Under the pieces are notes generated by a model. The model was not told the DNA's origin. It ran no database searches and worked only from the letters and a program-made list of their open reading frames with translations. This document shows, in pieces, positions 34,896 to 44,631 of a DNA stretch of 64,000 nt (position 1 is the first letter of the stretch; every line of letters starts with the position of its first letter). Source of the stretch: Cellvibrionaceae bacterium (GTDB taxonomy: Bacteria > Pseudomonadota > Gammaproteobacteria > Pseudomonadales > Cellvibrionaceae). The position numbers were made by a program, and so were the translations under genes. The stretch lies in the NCBI GenBank assembly GCA_021151825.1, contig JAGKWQ010000007.1, positions 124,001 to 188,000 on the forward strand. The letters are read 5' to 3'.

Positions 34896-35467
34896 AAATA
34901 ACTCCGTCATTAAAATAAGTGTAAAGTCGGGAAGATCCGCGAGATCATTCTCCACACGCCAGGATATTTTCAGCCAGAAAATTTCGAGCAATAAACAGAT
35001 TGCGCCATGCAACCTGTCGCAGGGACTCTGCAAGTAAAGGGCCAAAACCGCACTACTAGCGAATTGAGAAGCAAATAAGTAGAAATGATACTTGAGGCGA
35101 AAAATACTAAAAAGTTAGCGCGGAACTCTTTGGAAAATCGTGTTGACACGATGGTATAAATTGAAATTCATACACAACCCGTACGAATAATTTCAAAAAT
35201 ACCAACGCTTCTCTATAAACTTTCAATGCTTCTCTATAAATAAGTGCCGGTATATTTCCAGCGATTATTGGTTTTAGGCCATTTTCCATCTTTTGTGCAA
35301 AATAGACTGTAAAAAAGCCAAAAAAATAGATTGGCTTTTAAATTGCTTAAGTACTTCCACAGTAGTGTTGAAAATTGCAATAAGTGATTGACCGGCTCTC
35401 TATCGGTTTTTATATCAATCTCCCCGGCAACGTAAACACCCCAATTCATTGATGGTAAGGAAGACTT
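34896..35467. other. 572-base region without a convincing gene
   Basis: AT-rich. Two minus-strand frames of 60 and 71 residues exist but lack ribosome sites and look random. A short direct repeat of GCTTCTCTATAAA occurs at about 35204-35216 and 35227-35239. The right end must hold the promoter of malQ; GGTAAGGAAG just before 35468 gives its ribosome site. Confidence 0.4.
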
Positions 35468-36991
35468 ATGACATCCCTCAATATTTTTGAAAAACGCACA
35501 GCAGGCATTTTATTGCATCCTACCTCTTTGCCAGGTTCAGAAAGTTATTGGGGGGATGAGCAACACAATGCAACCGGTACTCTGGGTAAAGAAGCCTTTA
35601 ATTTTGTAGATTTTATTGCCGCCGCCGGTTTAACCGTGTGGCAAGTTCTACCGCTGGTGCCGACGGAAGATAATTTATCACCTTATCAATCGTCATCGGT
35701 ACATGCAGGAAATCCGGATTTAATTAGCCTGGATGATTTGGCTGCGCGTGGCTGGATTGATAAAAACAATCTGCAATTGAATGAGAAAAATCGGCACGGG
35801 CTTGCTGAATTTCGTCGTCATTGTGCGCCATCATTTTTTCAATATATTAATAGTGATGCCGGTGCAGAAACGCGTCAGCAATTTGAATCGTTTCTCCAGC
35901 AGGAAGCATTCTGGCTGGAGGATTTTGCATTGTTTGTCGCGCTCGGCCGCCGCTTCAACGGTAGCAGTTGGGTGGATTGGCCTGAAGCGCTGCGTAAACG
36001 TGAACAGGCCGCGCTGGAACAACAAAAAAACGAATTGCAAGATGACATTAATGGCGTTTACTTCGAGCAGTTTTCGTTTTATACGCAATGGCTCGCATTA
36101 AAAAATTATGCCAATCAAAAAGGCATCGCAATATTTGGTGATATTCCTATTTTTGTTGGCCATAACAGTGCGGATGTGTGGGCCGCACAGCATTATTTTT
36201 CGCTGGAAGAAAATGGCCAACCACTCACTGTCGCTGGTGTGCCGCCGGATTCATTTTCTGAGTCCGGCCAGCGCTGGGGTAATCCACATTATCGCTGGGA
36301 TGTTATGGAACAAGATGGATTCCAGTGGTGGCTGGCGCGCTTCGGCACGCAAAAAAAATTATTCGATATTATTCGTATCGATCATTTTCGAGGTTTTCAC
36401 TCAGTGTATGAAATCCCTGGAAAAAATGAAGATGCACGCGAAGGAAAATGGATCAATACGCCCGGGCGGGCGTTATTGCAAGCATCATTTGACCGTTATC
36501 CCGATTTGAAATTAGTAGCAGAAAATCTGGGTGAGATAACGCAAGAAATTGAAGATTTACGCTTGAAATTTAATTTGCCGGGAATGCTGGTGCTGCATTT
36601 TGCTTTTGAGAGTGATGATAATCAGCTCCAGCCCCATCATCATACAGAACACAATATTGTGTACACCGGTACACATGACAACGACACAACGGTCGGCTGG
36701 TTTAACCAAATGAGCGAGGAAGATCGCAAACGATTTGAGCGTTATGATTTTCAGTCAAATGATGAAATGCCCTGGCTTCTCATTGATATGGCATTATCAT
36801 CGTTAGCGAAGCTCGCTATTATTCCTATGCAGGATTTTCTAACGCTGGATAGTGATAGCCGGATGAATATGCCGGGTACACCGGATAAAAACTGGCGTTG
36901 GCGTTTTTCATGGGAGCAGGTTGACCCGAGCCTTGCTGGTGCTATCAAACAACGATTGGAAATTTATCAACGTTTGTCGCAATCAGTATGA
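35468..36991 (+). CDS. malQ: 4-alpha-glucanotransferase (amylomaltase)
   Basis: A 507-residue GH77 enzyme. The start RTAGILLHPTSLPG is typical of MalQ; catalytic motifs are FDIIRIDHFRGF (nucleophile Asp), KLVAENLG (acid/base Glu) and YTGTHDNDTT (third Asp). It moves alpha-1,4-glucan segments between maltodextrins or to glucose, in the cytoplasm. Length is that of the short (plant D-enzyme/Thermus) form rather than the longer enterobacterial MalQ. No other maltose or glycogen gene is next to it. Its stop codon overlaps the next small gene by an ATGA, so they are co-translated. Confidence 0.95.
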   Translation: MTSLNIFEKRTAGILLHPTSLPGSESYWGDEQHNATGTLGKEAFNFVDFIAAAGLTVWQVLPLVPTEDNLSPYQSSSVHAGNPDLISLDDLAARGWIDKNNLQLNEKNRHGLAEFRRHCAPSFFQYINSDAGAETRQQFESFLQQEAFWLEDFALFVALGRRFNGSSWVDWPEALRKREQAALEQQKNELQDDINGVYFEQFSFYTQWLALKNYANQKGIAIFGDIPIFVGHNSADVWAAQHYFSLEENGQPLTVAGVPPDSFSESGQRWGNPHYRWDVMEQDGFQWWLARFGTQKKLFDIIRIDHFRGFHSVYEIPGKNEDAREGKWINTPGRALLQASFDRYPDLKLVAENLGEITQEIEDLRLKFNLPGMLVLHFAFESDDNQLQPHHHTEHNIVYTGTHDNDTTVGWFNQMSEEDRKRFERYDFQSNDEMPWLLIDMALSSLAKLAIIPMQDFLTLDSDSRMNMPGTPDKNWRWRFSWEQVDPSLAGAIKQRLEIYQRLSQSV

Positions 36992-37236
36992 TAAGTCAAA
37001 CCATTATTGCAATTTTAGGTGTCCTGTCTGTATGGCTTAGCCAGGACCCCCATTTCCATCGCCGTAAATATGCATGTTGGTTTGGGTTGGCAGGCCAGCC
37101 GTTTTGGTTCTATGTTTCATTTAGCGAACAGCAATGGGGAATATTTTTTCTCAGCTTCGTTTATACATTGGCGTGGATACGCGGATTTAAAATTTATTGG
37201 CTGGATAAAAAATCTGCCGTAGACGGTGTGTGTTGA
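36988..37236 (+). CDS. Small membrane protein, 82 residues, unknown function
   Basis: The ATG overlaps the malQ stop (ATGA), implying coupling. Three hydrophobic segments are visible: IIAILGVLSVWL, a middle helix around FGLAGQPFWFYVSF, and WGIFFLSFVYTLAWIRGF, with aromatic residues unusually abundant. The motif GQPFWFY...EQQWGIF resembles small membrane proteins seen in some phage and bacterial genomes, but no name can be given. No link to maltodextrin metabolism is evident beyond the overlap. Confidence 0.6.
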   Translation: MISQTIIAILGVLSVWLSQDPHFHRRKYACWFGLAGQPFWFYVSFSEQQWGIFFLSFVYTLAWIRGFKIYWLDKKSAVDGVC

Positions 37237-37321
37237 TGCGATGTTTTAATGAATTTTGCGCGTTTCATTTCAGCTGATTTTTTTCAGCCACTTGGTTTTC
37301 GCTAAACTAGCATACGATAAT

Positions 37322-37930
37322 TTATTTTTTTATGGCAACAATTGCGTTGCCTGCCGTTTCATTGATAACTTGTTGCGTAAAATTTTCCAGCTGTGCAGCA
37401 GGTAAGCTGATTTCTAACGTAACGTCCGCCGCATAATCCACCTGCAAAATTTTTCCCTCAAATTGATTGGCAAGATGGCGAATTTTGGTTTCGCGCGCAA
37501 AATCCACCCAAACATTAATGTGCACACTGGGTGTTACTTGCAACAAGTGCGCAATACCAACCGCATTGGAAACGGCTGCGGAATAAGCCCGTACCAATCC
37601 ACCCGCACCCAACTTCACGCCGCCAAAATAACGCACCACGACGGCGAGTGAACTGCCCACTTCGCGCTCGGTGAGTACATGCAGCATGGGTTTTCCAGCG
37701 GTGCCGGATGGTTCTCCATCATCGCTAAATGCCTGTGTTTGTGGTTGCCGCGTATTGCCAATCACATAGGCCCAGCACACATGGTTCGCATCAGGATATT
37801 GCTTGCGGTAATGCTCTACATACGCCATAGCCTCTTCACGCGAGGTTACCGGGTGCAAAAAAGTTAGAAACTCGCTGTTCTTTTCTTCGGTGCTGGATTC
37901 AATAGCGGCGGCGAGAATGGTGTAAGACAT
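37322..37930 (-). CDS. yigZ: IMPACT/YigZ family protein
   Basis: A 202-residue protein with the UPF0029/IMPACT domain: KNSEFLTFLHPVTSREEAMAYVEHYRKQYPDANHVCWAYVIGN, then FSDDGEPSGTAGKPML and VVVRYFGGVKLGAGGLVRAYSAA, the latter being the family signature. A second ferredoxin-like domain (DUF1949) forms the C-terminal 60 residues. YigZ proteins are widespread and cytoplasmic; their molecular role is not settled, though a link to translation control is suspected from the eukaryotic IMPACT homologue. Stands just downstream of queH in the same direction. Confidence 0.92.
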   Translation of the reverse strand: MSYTILAAAIESSTEEKNSEFLTFLHPVTSREEAMAYVEHYRKQYPDANHVCWAYVIGNTRQPQTQAFSDDGEPSGTAGKPMLHVLTEREVGSSLAVVVRYFGGVKLGAGGLVRAYSAAVSNAVGIAHLLQVTPSVHINVWVDFARETKIRHLANQFEGKILQVDYAADVTLEISLPAAQLENFTQQVINETAGNAIVAIKK

Positions 37931-37964
37931 AATGGATAAATATCATCGATGAATATTGTTTGGT

Positions 37965-38687
37965 TCAGGTTTGCACCTTGGGTGAATCAGTGGCGATCAT
38001 ATTTGCACAGGCTTCATTTTCCTCGCCGTAATAAAGCACACCTAATTTGATTCGCTCGCGCCCATTAGCGACGCGATGATTATTGGTGTCACGTAGTGAA
38101 TAAACACAGCCGCAATATTCCTGTTGATAAAAATGCTCGCGTTTACTGATTTCTACCATACGTGCTGAACCGCCGCCCTTACGCCAATTAAAATCCCAAT
38201 ATTTCAGATCAGGATATTTTTCTGCCGCACGATGTCCGCAATCATTAATTTGGTGCATGTTTTTCCAGCGCGAAATACCGAGTGAGCTGGTAATTACCGG
38301 AAAGCCGTGTTCATGTGCGTAAAGCGCGGTGCGTTCAAAGCGCATATCAAAGCACATAGTGCAGCGAATGCCGCGTTCGGGCTCGTCTTCCATTCCCCGT
38401 GCGCGTGCGAACCAGTTGTCACGGTCATAATCTGCATCAATAAATGGCACACCGAATTTTTCCGCAAAACGAATATTTTCATCTTTGCGCAATTCGTATT
38501 CCTTGCGTGGATGAATATTGGGATTATAGAAAAAAATCGTGTAGTCGATGCCGGATGTGAGCATTGCTTCCATTACTTCGCCGCTGCAAGGGGCGCAGCA
38601 GGAATGCAGCAATACTTTGCTGTGCCCGTCAGGTAAGGGAATGGGTTTGCGTTGGAACCCGTTATTGTCGGTATTGTTGTCGGTCAT
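37965..38687 (-). CDS. queH: Epoxyqueuosine reductase QueH
   Basis: From ATG 38687 the protein has 240 residues; the longer frame from 38753 would overlap the metR end and adds a segment not typical of QueH. The family motifs are clear: LLHSCCAPCSG with paired cysteines, YNPNIHPRKEYELRK, IRCTMCFDMRF, SSLGISRWKNMHQIN and QEYCGCVYSLRDTN. QueH reduces epoxyqueuosine to queuosine in tRNA, the last step of the pathway, as a non-homologous alternative to QueG, using a [4Fe-4S] cluster and nearby metal. It follows metR by seven bases in the same direction. Confidence 0.93.
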   Translation of the reverse strand: MTDNNTDNNGFQRKPIPLPDGHSKVLLHSCCAPCSGEVMEAMLTSGIDYTIFFYNPNIHPRKEYELRKDENIRFAEKFGVPFIDADYDRDNWFARARGMEDEPERGIRCTMCFDMRFERTALYAHEHGFPVITSSLGISRWKNMHQINDCGHRAAEKYPDLKYWDFNWRKGGGSARMVEISKREHFYQQEYCGCVYSLRDTNNHRVANGRERIKLGVLYYGEENEACANMIATDSPKVQT

Positions 38688-38694
38688 GATCAAA

Positions 38695-39591
38695 TCACTG
38701 GTTAGCGGCGCGAAATTGTCGAGCCAAATCAACAAACGCACGCAGATAATCAATCGCCATATCTGTTTCGCGAATGCCTAAAAAAATATTTTTGTGAATA
38801 CCTTGTTTGCCCAAACGCAATGGCACCACGTCCAGTTTGCTTGCATATTCTTCTACCAGCCAACGCGGCAAGGCCGTCACACCGCGTCCGCTTGCCACCA
38901 TTTGCATCATGATGTCGGTCGTTTCAATTGGTTTGTGGCGTTTAGGGCTCACACCGGCAGGTGATAAAAACTGGTTGTAAATATCCAGCCGTTCAATAGT
39001 TACCGGATAAGTGATTAATATTTCGCTGCTTAATTGTGCCGGTTCCACATAATTAACCTTTGCGAGCGGGTGTGTGCTATTCACAACGAGTACCTGCTCG
39101 TAATCAAATACCGGTTCGTAGTGCAAACCCGGTTTGTAGAGTGGATCCGGTGTTACCAATAAATCAATTTCGTAACCAAACAGCGCGCCTAATCCGCCGA
39201 ATTGAAATTTTTGTTTAACGTCCACGTCTACATCCGGCCATGCAGATAAAAACGGCGAAACCAATTTCAATAACCATTGGTAACACGGGTGGCATTCCAT
39301 TCCGATACGCAATGCTCCGCGCTCGCCCTCGGCGTATTGGCGGACGCGCTCCTCGGCATGATCCAGTTGTGGCAATACCCGATTCGCTACTGCCAGTAAA
39401 TATTGACCGGCCTGGGTGAGTTTCAGGCTGCGCCCTTCGCGTAACCAGATATCCGTCCCCAGGTTTTGCTCCAGTTTTTTAATGGTATGGCTCAATGCCG
39501 ATTGGGTGAGGTGCAGTTTTTCAGCCGCCGCGGTAAGTGACCCTTGACGATCAACTTCACGAACTACAGCTAAATGGATTCTTTCCAGCAT
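38695..39591 (-). CDS. metR: LysR-type regulator of methionine biosynthesis
   Basis: A 298-residue LysR regulator. The N-terminal winged HTH reads HLAVVREVDRQGSLTAAAEKLHLTQSALSHTIKKLEQNLGTDIWLREGR, which is very close to MetR, and the effector domain has the MetR-like segments GMECHPCYQWLLKLVSPFLSAWPDVDVD and MMQMVASGRGVTALPRWL. MetR activates metE and responds to homocysteine. It is divergent from metE with 125 bases between the starts, the arrangement known from enterobacteria and pseudomonads. Confidence 0.93.
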   Translation of the reverse strand: MLERIHLAVVREVDRQGSLTAAAEKLHLTQSALSHTIKKLEQNLGTDIWLREGRSLKLTQAGQYLLAVANRVLPQLDHAEERVRQYAEGERGALRIGMECHPCYQWLLKLVSPFLSAWPDVDVDVKQKFQFGGLGALFGYEIDLLVTPDPLYKPGLHYEPVFDYEQVLVVNSTHPLAKVNYVEPAQLSSEILITYPVTIERLDIYNQFLSPAGVSPKRHKPIETTDIMMQMVASGRGVTALPRWLVEEYASKLDVVPLRLGKQGIHKNIFLGIRETDMAIDYLRAFVDLARQFRAANQ

Positions 39592-39716
39592 GGATTTATC
39601 TGTCCGGTTAATTCATGAATAAAACTAATCAATTTCTGAAAAAATACCATTTTTAATCATAAATAAACAAGCCTAGCATGAATCATCTTTTGAACATCAG
39701 CTAACGAGGCACTGCA

Positions 39717-42005
39717 ATGGCACTTATTCATAACCTGGGTTTTCCCCGTATCGGCGCCAGGCGCGAACTGAAATTCGCACAGGAATCCTATTGGAAAGGC
39801 CAGTCGTCACGGGATGAGCTGAAAGCCTTGGGTGCTGAGTTACGCAAGCGCCATTGGGCAAATCAGGCGGATCTGGATCTGGTACCTGTAGGCGATTTCT
39901 CTTTCTACGATCAAGTGCTGGACACTAGTTTCACCCTGGGTAATTTGCCCGAGCGTGTACAAGGTTTCCATGGCGATGTATTGGATAATTATTTCCGTGT
40001 TGCTCGTGGGCGTTCTGCACAAAACGAAGAGCACGCACAGTGCTGCGGCGGTGTCGCTGCCGGTGAAATGACCAAGTGGTTCGATACCAACTACCACTAT
40101 ATCGTTCCTGAGTTTACCGTCGGCACCCAATTCAAATTGGATCCAAGCCGTTTGTTGGAGCAACTCGCTGAAGCCAACGCGCAAGGCATAAAAGCCAAAC
40201 CGGTCATCGTTGGCCCCATTACTTATCTGGCAATTGGTAAAGCAAAAGATGATTCAGACAAACTAGCGTTGCTCGCTGGTTTGTTACCGGTTTACGTTGA
40301 GTTGTTGAACACTCTCGCTGCGCAAGGTGTTGAGTGGGTGCAAATCGACGAGCCCATTCTGGTCACTGAATTGGATAACGATTGGAAAGGCGCTTTCAAA
40401 ACTGCTTACGCCGCATTGAACACCGGCAAGGTGAAATTATTGCTGGCAACGTATTTTGGTCAACTGCAAGACAACCTCGAAGTGGTTGCCAGTTTGCCCG
40501 TACAAGGTGTGCATCTGGATGCGATCAACGCGCGCCATGAAGTGGATTTGTTGATTGCAAAATTGCCTGCAACCAGTGTTGTTTCGCTCGGTGTTATTAA
40601 TGGTCGCAATATCTGGAAAGCAGATTTAAATTCTGTGCTGGATTGGTTAGAGCCAGTTGCAAAAAAATTGGGCGAGCGTTTGTGGATTGCACCATCTTGT
40701 TCATTGCTGCACGTGCCGGTTGATGTGACGAGTGAGCAAAAACTTGATGTGGATATTAAATCCTGGCTGGCTTATGCATTGCAAAAACTCGGCGAGTTGA
40801 AAATTTTATCAGTTGCGTTAAAACAAGGTCGCAATGCAGTGAAAACTGAATTGGCCGAAAATAAAGCGGCTATTGGCGCGCGCCGTAATTCTCCGCGCGT
40901 GAATAACCCGACGGTAAAAGCAGCGATTGCGCAATTGACTGCACAGTTGGGACAGCGCAAAAGTGCTTACGCGGTACGCGCTGCAAAACAAGCTGCACTG
41001 CTGAGGCTACCTGCGTTTCCAACGACGACTATCGGTTCTTTTCCGCAAACAGCAGATATTCGTCAAGCGCGCAGCCAATTTAAAACAGGCGACATTAATG
41101 AAGTCGCTTATAAAGATGCAATGCGTGCAGAAATTGCACGCAGCGTAAAAGAACAAACCGAATTGCAGCTGGATGTGTTTGTACACGGCGAAGCCGAACG
41201 CAATGACATGGTGGAATATTTCGGCGAACAACTCGATGGCTATGCATTCAGCCAATTTGGTTGGGTGCAATCTTACGGTTCACGTTGTGTGAAGCCACCA
41301 ATTTTGTTCGGTGATATCAGCCGTCCAAAAGCAATGACTGTAGAGTGGACACAGTACGCACAATCGCTTACTGACAAGCCAATGAAAGGCATGTTGACCG
41401 GTCCGGTAACTATTTTGAATTGGTCTTTCGTACGCGATGATCAACCGCGTTCAGTATCTTGCTACCAATTGGCATTGGCGATTCGTGCAGAGGTATTGGA
41501 TTTGGAAAAAGCCGGCGTGAAAATAATCCAGATCGACGAAGCGGCATTGCGCGAAGGTTTACCTCTACGTAAAGCACAATGGCAAGAGTATCTGGATTGG
41601 GCAGTTGAATCTTTCCGTATCACCGCCAACGGCGTGGAAGATGAAACACAAATTCATACGCATATGTGTTACTCCGAGTTCAACGACATCATTAAATCGA
41701 TTGCGGATATGGATGCTGACGTTATCACTATCGAAACCTCACGGTCCGATATGGAATTGCTCGATGCATTCGATAACTTCAATTATCCCAACGAAATTGG
41801 CCCGGGTGTTTACGATATTCACTCGCCCAACATTCCAACAGAAGAGCACATGGTGCAGCTTATGTTGAAAGCTGCTGAGCGTATCCCGGCTGAACGTTTA
41901 TGGGTTAATCCGGACTGCGGTTTGAAAACCCGTCAATGGAATGAAGTGATTCCGGCGTTAACCAATATGGTGTCGGCAGCGAAGAAGCTCCGCGCTGCCA
42001 GCTAA
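39717..42005 (+). CDS. metE: Cobalamin-independent methionine synthase
   Basis: A 762-residue enzyme with the MetE start NLGFPRIGARRELKFAQE. The C-terminal catalytic barrel has the zinc site: HMCYSEF (His and Cys), the Glu in TIETSRS region, and the last Cys in NPDCGLKTR; the N-terminal half is the related folate-binding barrel. It transfers the methyl group of 5-methyltetrahydrofolate to homocysteine without B12. Divergent from metR, which should regulate it. Good ribosome site CGAGGCA. Length is typical. Confidence 0.96.
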   Translation: MALIHNLGFPRIGARRELKFAQESYWKGQSSRDELKALGAELRKRHWANQADLDLVPVGDFSFYDQVLDTSFTLGNLPERVQGFHGDVLDNYFRVARGRSAQNEEHAQCCGGVAAGEMTKWFDTNYHYIVPEFTVGTQFKLDPSRLLEQLAEANAQGIKAKPVIVGPITYLAIGKAKDDSDKLALLAGLLPVYVELLNTLAAQGVEWVQIDEPILVTELDNDWKGAFKTAYAALNTGKVKLLLATYFGQLQDNLEVVASLPVQGVHLDAINARHEVDLLIAKLPATSVVSLGVINGRNIWKADLNSVLDWLEPVAKKLGERLWIAPSCSLLHVPVDVTSEQKLDVDIKSWLAYALQKLGELKILSVALKQGRNAVKTELAENKAAIGARRNSPRVNNPTVKAAIAQLTAQLGQRKSAYAVRAAKQAALLRLPAFPTTTIGSFPQTADIRQARSQFKTGDINEVAYKDAMRAEIARSVKEQTELQLDVFVHGEAERNDMVEYFGEQLDGYAFSQFGWVQSYGSRCVKPPILFGDISRPKAMTVEWTQYAQSLTDKPMKGMLTGPVTILNWSFVRDDQPRSVSCYQLALAIRAEVLDLEKAGVKIIQIDEAALREGLPLRKAQWQEYLDWAVESFRITANGVEDETQIHTHMCYSEFNDIIKSIADMDADVITIETSRSDMELLDAFDNFNYPNEIGPGVYDIHSPNIPTEEHMVQLMLKAAERIPAERLWVNPDCGLKTRQWNEVIPALTNMVSAAKKLRAAS

Positions 42006-42330
42006 TCATCGTGTTGTAACACCGGGTTCATCATGGGGTTAATGTTTACTCCATGATGAACATCTGATTGCTTTACCCATCTTTCTATTCCCTCTGTTTT
42101 TTTACTCCATGTTTTATCGTATTCGCCCTGTGGTCGCGCTCATCTGTTTGGAGTCTGGCATTTTAGGCGTATTTTGATAGTCAAATGAAATTCTGATATT
42201 CCGGCTAATAGTTTTTTTAGATGCTCATATCGGTATGTGATAATCATCTCTCAAATGTTAATAATTATTTATTGAAAACATTTATCATTATTAATACATT
42301 GCGCACCAATCCTCATACCCCTGATTTAAG
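42006..42330. other. 325-base gene-free promoter region of the first TonB receptor
   Basis: No gene is credible. The left part follows metE; the right part is AT-rich and contains a Fur-box-like site at 42273-42287. A 49-base gap from that site to the TonB receptor ATG contains a short leader. An ATG at 42221 opens a frame that overlaps the receptor in another phase and is rejected. Confidence 0.45.
42273..42287. promoter_or_regulatory. Putative Fur box before the first TonB receptor
   Basis: TGAAAACATTTATCA matches the 7-1-7 Fur motif TGATAAT-N-ATTATCA at 10 of 14 positions, the right half nearly perfect; extended to 19 bases (42274-42292) it matches 13 of the classical consensus. It resembles the sites before 45926 and at 50356, which supports a real shared regulator. 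Iron-dependent repression of the receptor is the likely effect. Confidence 0.55.
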
Positions 42331-44526
42331 GTGCCTCCAATGCCTACGCAAAAATACCTCGCTATCCTCATTAGCACTCTATGTTGTGCCGCTTTTCCCG
42401 CTGCCAGCATGGCGCAAACTGCCGCTGAAAAAGCCCCCGCAAAAGGCAAAAAAGCCAACCCGGTGGTAGAAGAAATTCTGGTTCAGGGAACCTACACTAC
42501 CAAATCAATGAATGGTGCAACCGGCCTTGATATGAGCCTGCGTGAAACCCCGCAAACAGTCACTATCGTGACTACCCAGATGATTGAAGATAAAGGTCTG
42601 GTGGATATGGAGCAGGTACTCGATCATGTTCCCGGCGTGAGTAAATCAGGTGATGCATCTGAATACAGTTTGATGTACGTGCGCGGTTTCCAATTGGACA
42701 CTGGTGTGCAGGTGGATGGCATGATTACTACACCGGCTAACTCTACGTATTCCGGTGATGCCAGCCAGAGTATCGATCCAATCCTTGCCGAACGTATTGA
42801 AATACTAAAAGGCGCCGCCGGCATTCTGGGTGGGCAGGGCGAACCATCGGCGACAGTGAATATGATTCGCAAACGCCCGACCACTGATTTCAAAGCGTCG
42901 TTGATGGGATCTTTAGGCAGTTGGGATACTTACCGCACAGAAGGTGATATTTCCGGACCATTGAATGAATCCGGCAGTGTGCGCGGGCGTTTTATCGGTT
43001 CTTATATGGATGGTGATTCTTATATTGACCGTTACTCACGCGATAAATCCGTGGTGTACGGCATCATCGAAAGCGACATTACACCGGACACCATGGCATC
43101 GGTTGCGATTGATAAAACCAAAGTGGATTCGCGTGGTGTTTACAACTGGAGTTCCAACCCGGCGTTTTATACCGACGGTACTTTGATTGATCACGACGTT
43201 TCTTTCTCCACCGGACACGAATGGGCGCATCGTTATATCGAGCAATGGAGTATCACCCCTTACGTTAAGCATGATTTCAGTTCTGACTGGAGTGTGAAAG
43301 CTATATATCGTTTTGCGAAAGCAACCCAGGATGTGAGCAATGCCAGCTTCGGTGCATATGTGGATAAGGCAACCGGCAATCTGGTTGACCCATGGGCAAC
43401 ACCTTATGCGCTGTTTTCTGGTCGCACATCGGATACCAAAAGTTTCAACATAGTGGCTAACGGCGAGTTTGGCCTTTTGGGGCGCGATCATGAAGTGGTA
43501 TTTGGTTACAGCTATAGCAGCAACGAATTTGGTTTGTTGTTTGATTATGCCGATATGCCGGTTTACAACCTCAACAATCCCCACGCTGATGCGCCTGATT
43601 ACTCGGGTCCGTCATCACCGTACAACCAACAAAAATCACGTGAAGAAGGTGAGCAATCCGGTACATATGGAACGGTGCGTTTTAATCTCGCCGATTCACT
43701 GAAATTTATGCTCGGTGGTCGCATCAGTGACTGGAGTTACGACAACACCGATTTGATTAACAAAACCGTAGTGAGTACATCTGAAAACAATGTCGCAATT
43801 CCCTACACCGGCCTTGTGTATGACGTAAATAGTTTCCTCTCGCTCTATGCCAGTTACACCGGTATTTTCCTGCCCGTTCAACAATACGGCGCCGATGGTA
43901 ATGTGCTTGAGCCCACCGAAGGTACTAATACCGAAGCGGGTATCAAAATGGCATTCTTTGATAACGAACTGAATATTTCTGCGGCGGTGTATCGTGCGAA
44001 TAAAGACAATGTTGCCGAGTTTGCCAATCAGGGCAAGTTGCCTAACGGAACCTGGATTTATAAAAGTATCGATGGTGTAAAAACCGATGGTTACGAAGTC
44101 GAAATTGCCGGTGCATTAACCGAACGTTGGAATATCAGTGGTGGCTACACCGATAACAAAGCGGAAGATGAAGAAGGCAATCCTCGCCAGACGTATTTGC
44201 CTACCAGGCAATTTAAAATTACCAATAGCTATGCATTTACCAATGGGTTGACGCTGGGGTTGAGCGCGCGCTGGCAAAATTATTCTTACGGTGAAGCGAC
44301 TATTCCGGCGGCTATTAGTGCAACAGGTAACGCGATCAGTGTTAAGCAGGAGCAACCTTCGTATTGGTTGGTGGATGTGATGGCGCGCTATGAAATCACT
44401 GATTCTCTCTCGGTATCACTCAATATCGATAACCTGTTCGATGAAATTTATAATCGTTCCATGTGGGGTTATTCTGATTTTGGCGATACCCGTAGCGCGA
44501 CTGCAGCACTGAGATACAAATTCTAA
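42331..44526 (+). CDS. TonB-dependent siderophore receptor
   Basis: A 731-residue outer-membrane receptor. A signal peptide ends at ASMAQ; the TonB box region is near EEILVQGTYTTKS, and the plug has LRETPQTVTIVTTQMIEDKGLVDMEQVLDHVPGVSKSG, as in the FhuE/FpvA/FecA-type siderophore group (TIGR01783 style). The barrel ends in a C-terminal YKF (ALRYKF), needed for Bam insertion. It imports a ferric siderophore with TonB-ExbBD energy. No N-terminal signalling domain is present, so it is not a FecA-type sensor. Specificity unknown. A Fur-like site lies 44 bases upstream and an intrinsic terminator follows. Confidence 0.9.
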   Translation: MPPMPTQKYLAILISTLCCAAFPAASMAQTAAEKAPAKGKKANPVVEEILVQGTYTTKSMNGATGLDMSLRETPQTVTIVTTQMIEDKGLVDMEQVLDHVPGVSKSGDASEYSLMYVRGFQLDTGVQVDGMITTPANSTYSGDASQSIDPILAERIEILKGAAGILGGQGEPSATVNMIRKRPTTDFKASLMGSLGSWDTYRTEGDISGPLNESGSVRGRFIGSYMDGDSYIDRYSRDKSVVYGIIESDITPDTMASVAIDKTKVDSRGVYNWSSNPAFYTDGTLIDHDVSFSTGHEWAHRYIEQWSITPYVKHDFSSDWSVKAIYRFAKATQDVSNASFGAYVDKATGNLVDPWATPYALFSGRTSDTKSFNIVANGEFGLLGRDHEVVFGYSYSSNEFGLLFDYADMPVYNLNNPHADAPDYSGPSSPYNQQKSREEGEQSGTYGTVRFNLADSLKFMLGGRISDWSYDNTDLINKTVVSTSENNVAIPYTGLVYDVNSFLSLYASYTGIFLPVQQYGADGNVLEPTEGTNTEAGIKMAFFDNELNISAAVYRANKDNVAEFANQGKLPNGTWIYKSIDGVKTDGYEVEIAGALTERWNISGGYTDNKAEDEEGNPRQTYLPTRQFKITNSYAFTNGLTLGLSARWQNYSYGEATIPAAISATGNAISVKQEQPSYWLVDVMARYEITDSLSVSLNIDNLFDEIYNRSMWGYSDFGDTRSATAALRYKF

Positions 44527-44551
44527 AAATTGGTTATTGCTAAATGTTAAG

Positions 44552-44583
44552 AAAATGCCGCTCTTGATGAGCGGCATTTTTTT
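44552..44583 (+). terminator. Intrinsic terminator after the first TonB receptor (bidirectional)
   Basis: The arms AAAATGCCGCTC and GAGCGGCATTTT pair around TTGAT and are followed by a T-run; the A-run on the left lets it work also for the convergent small gene at 44632-44913. Clear GC-rich stem with uridine tract. Confidence 0.9.
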
Positions 44584-44631
44584 GTATAGGAAAAATATAA
44601 GCTCCTGGTTTATTCAGGAGTTTTTATCGAA

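Noticed and set aside
35107..35449. Minus-strand frames of 60 and 71 residues before malQ
   Set aside because: No ribosome sites, overlapping each other, random-looking composition in AT-rich DNA.
38688..38753. Longer start for QueH (ATG 38753)
   Set aside because: It overlaps the end of metR and adds residues not found in QueH proteins.
39592..39716. MetR binding site between metR and metE
   Set aside because: TGAA and TTCA words occur, but no copy with the expected spacing was clear enough to call.
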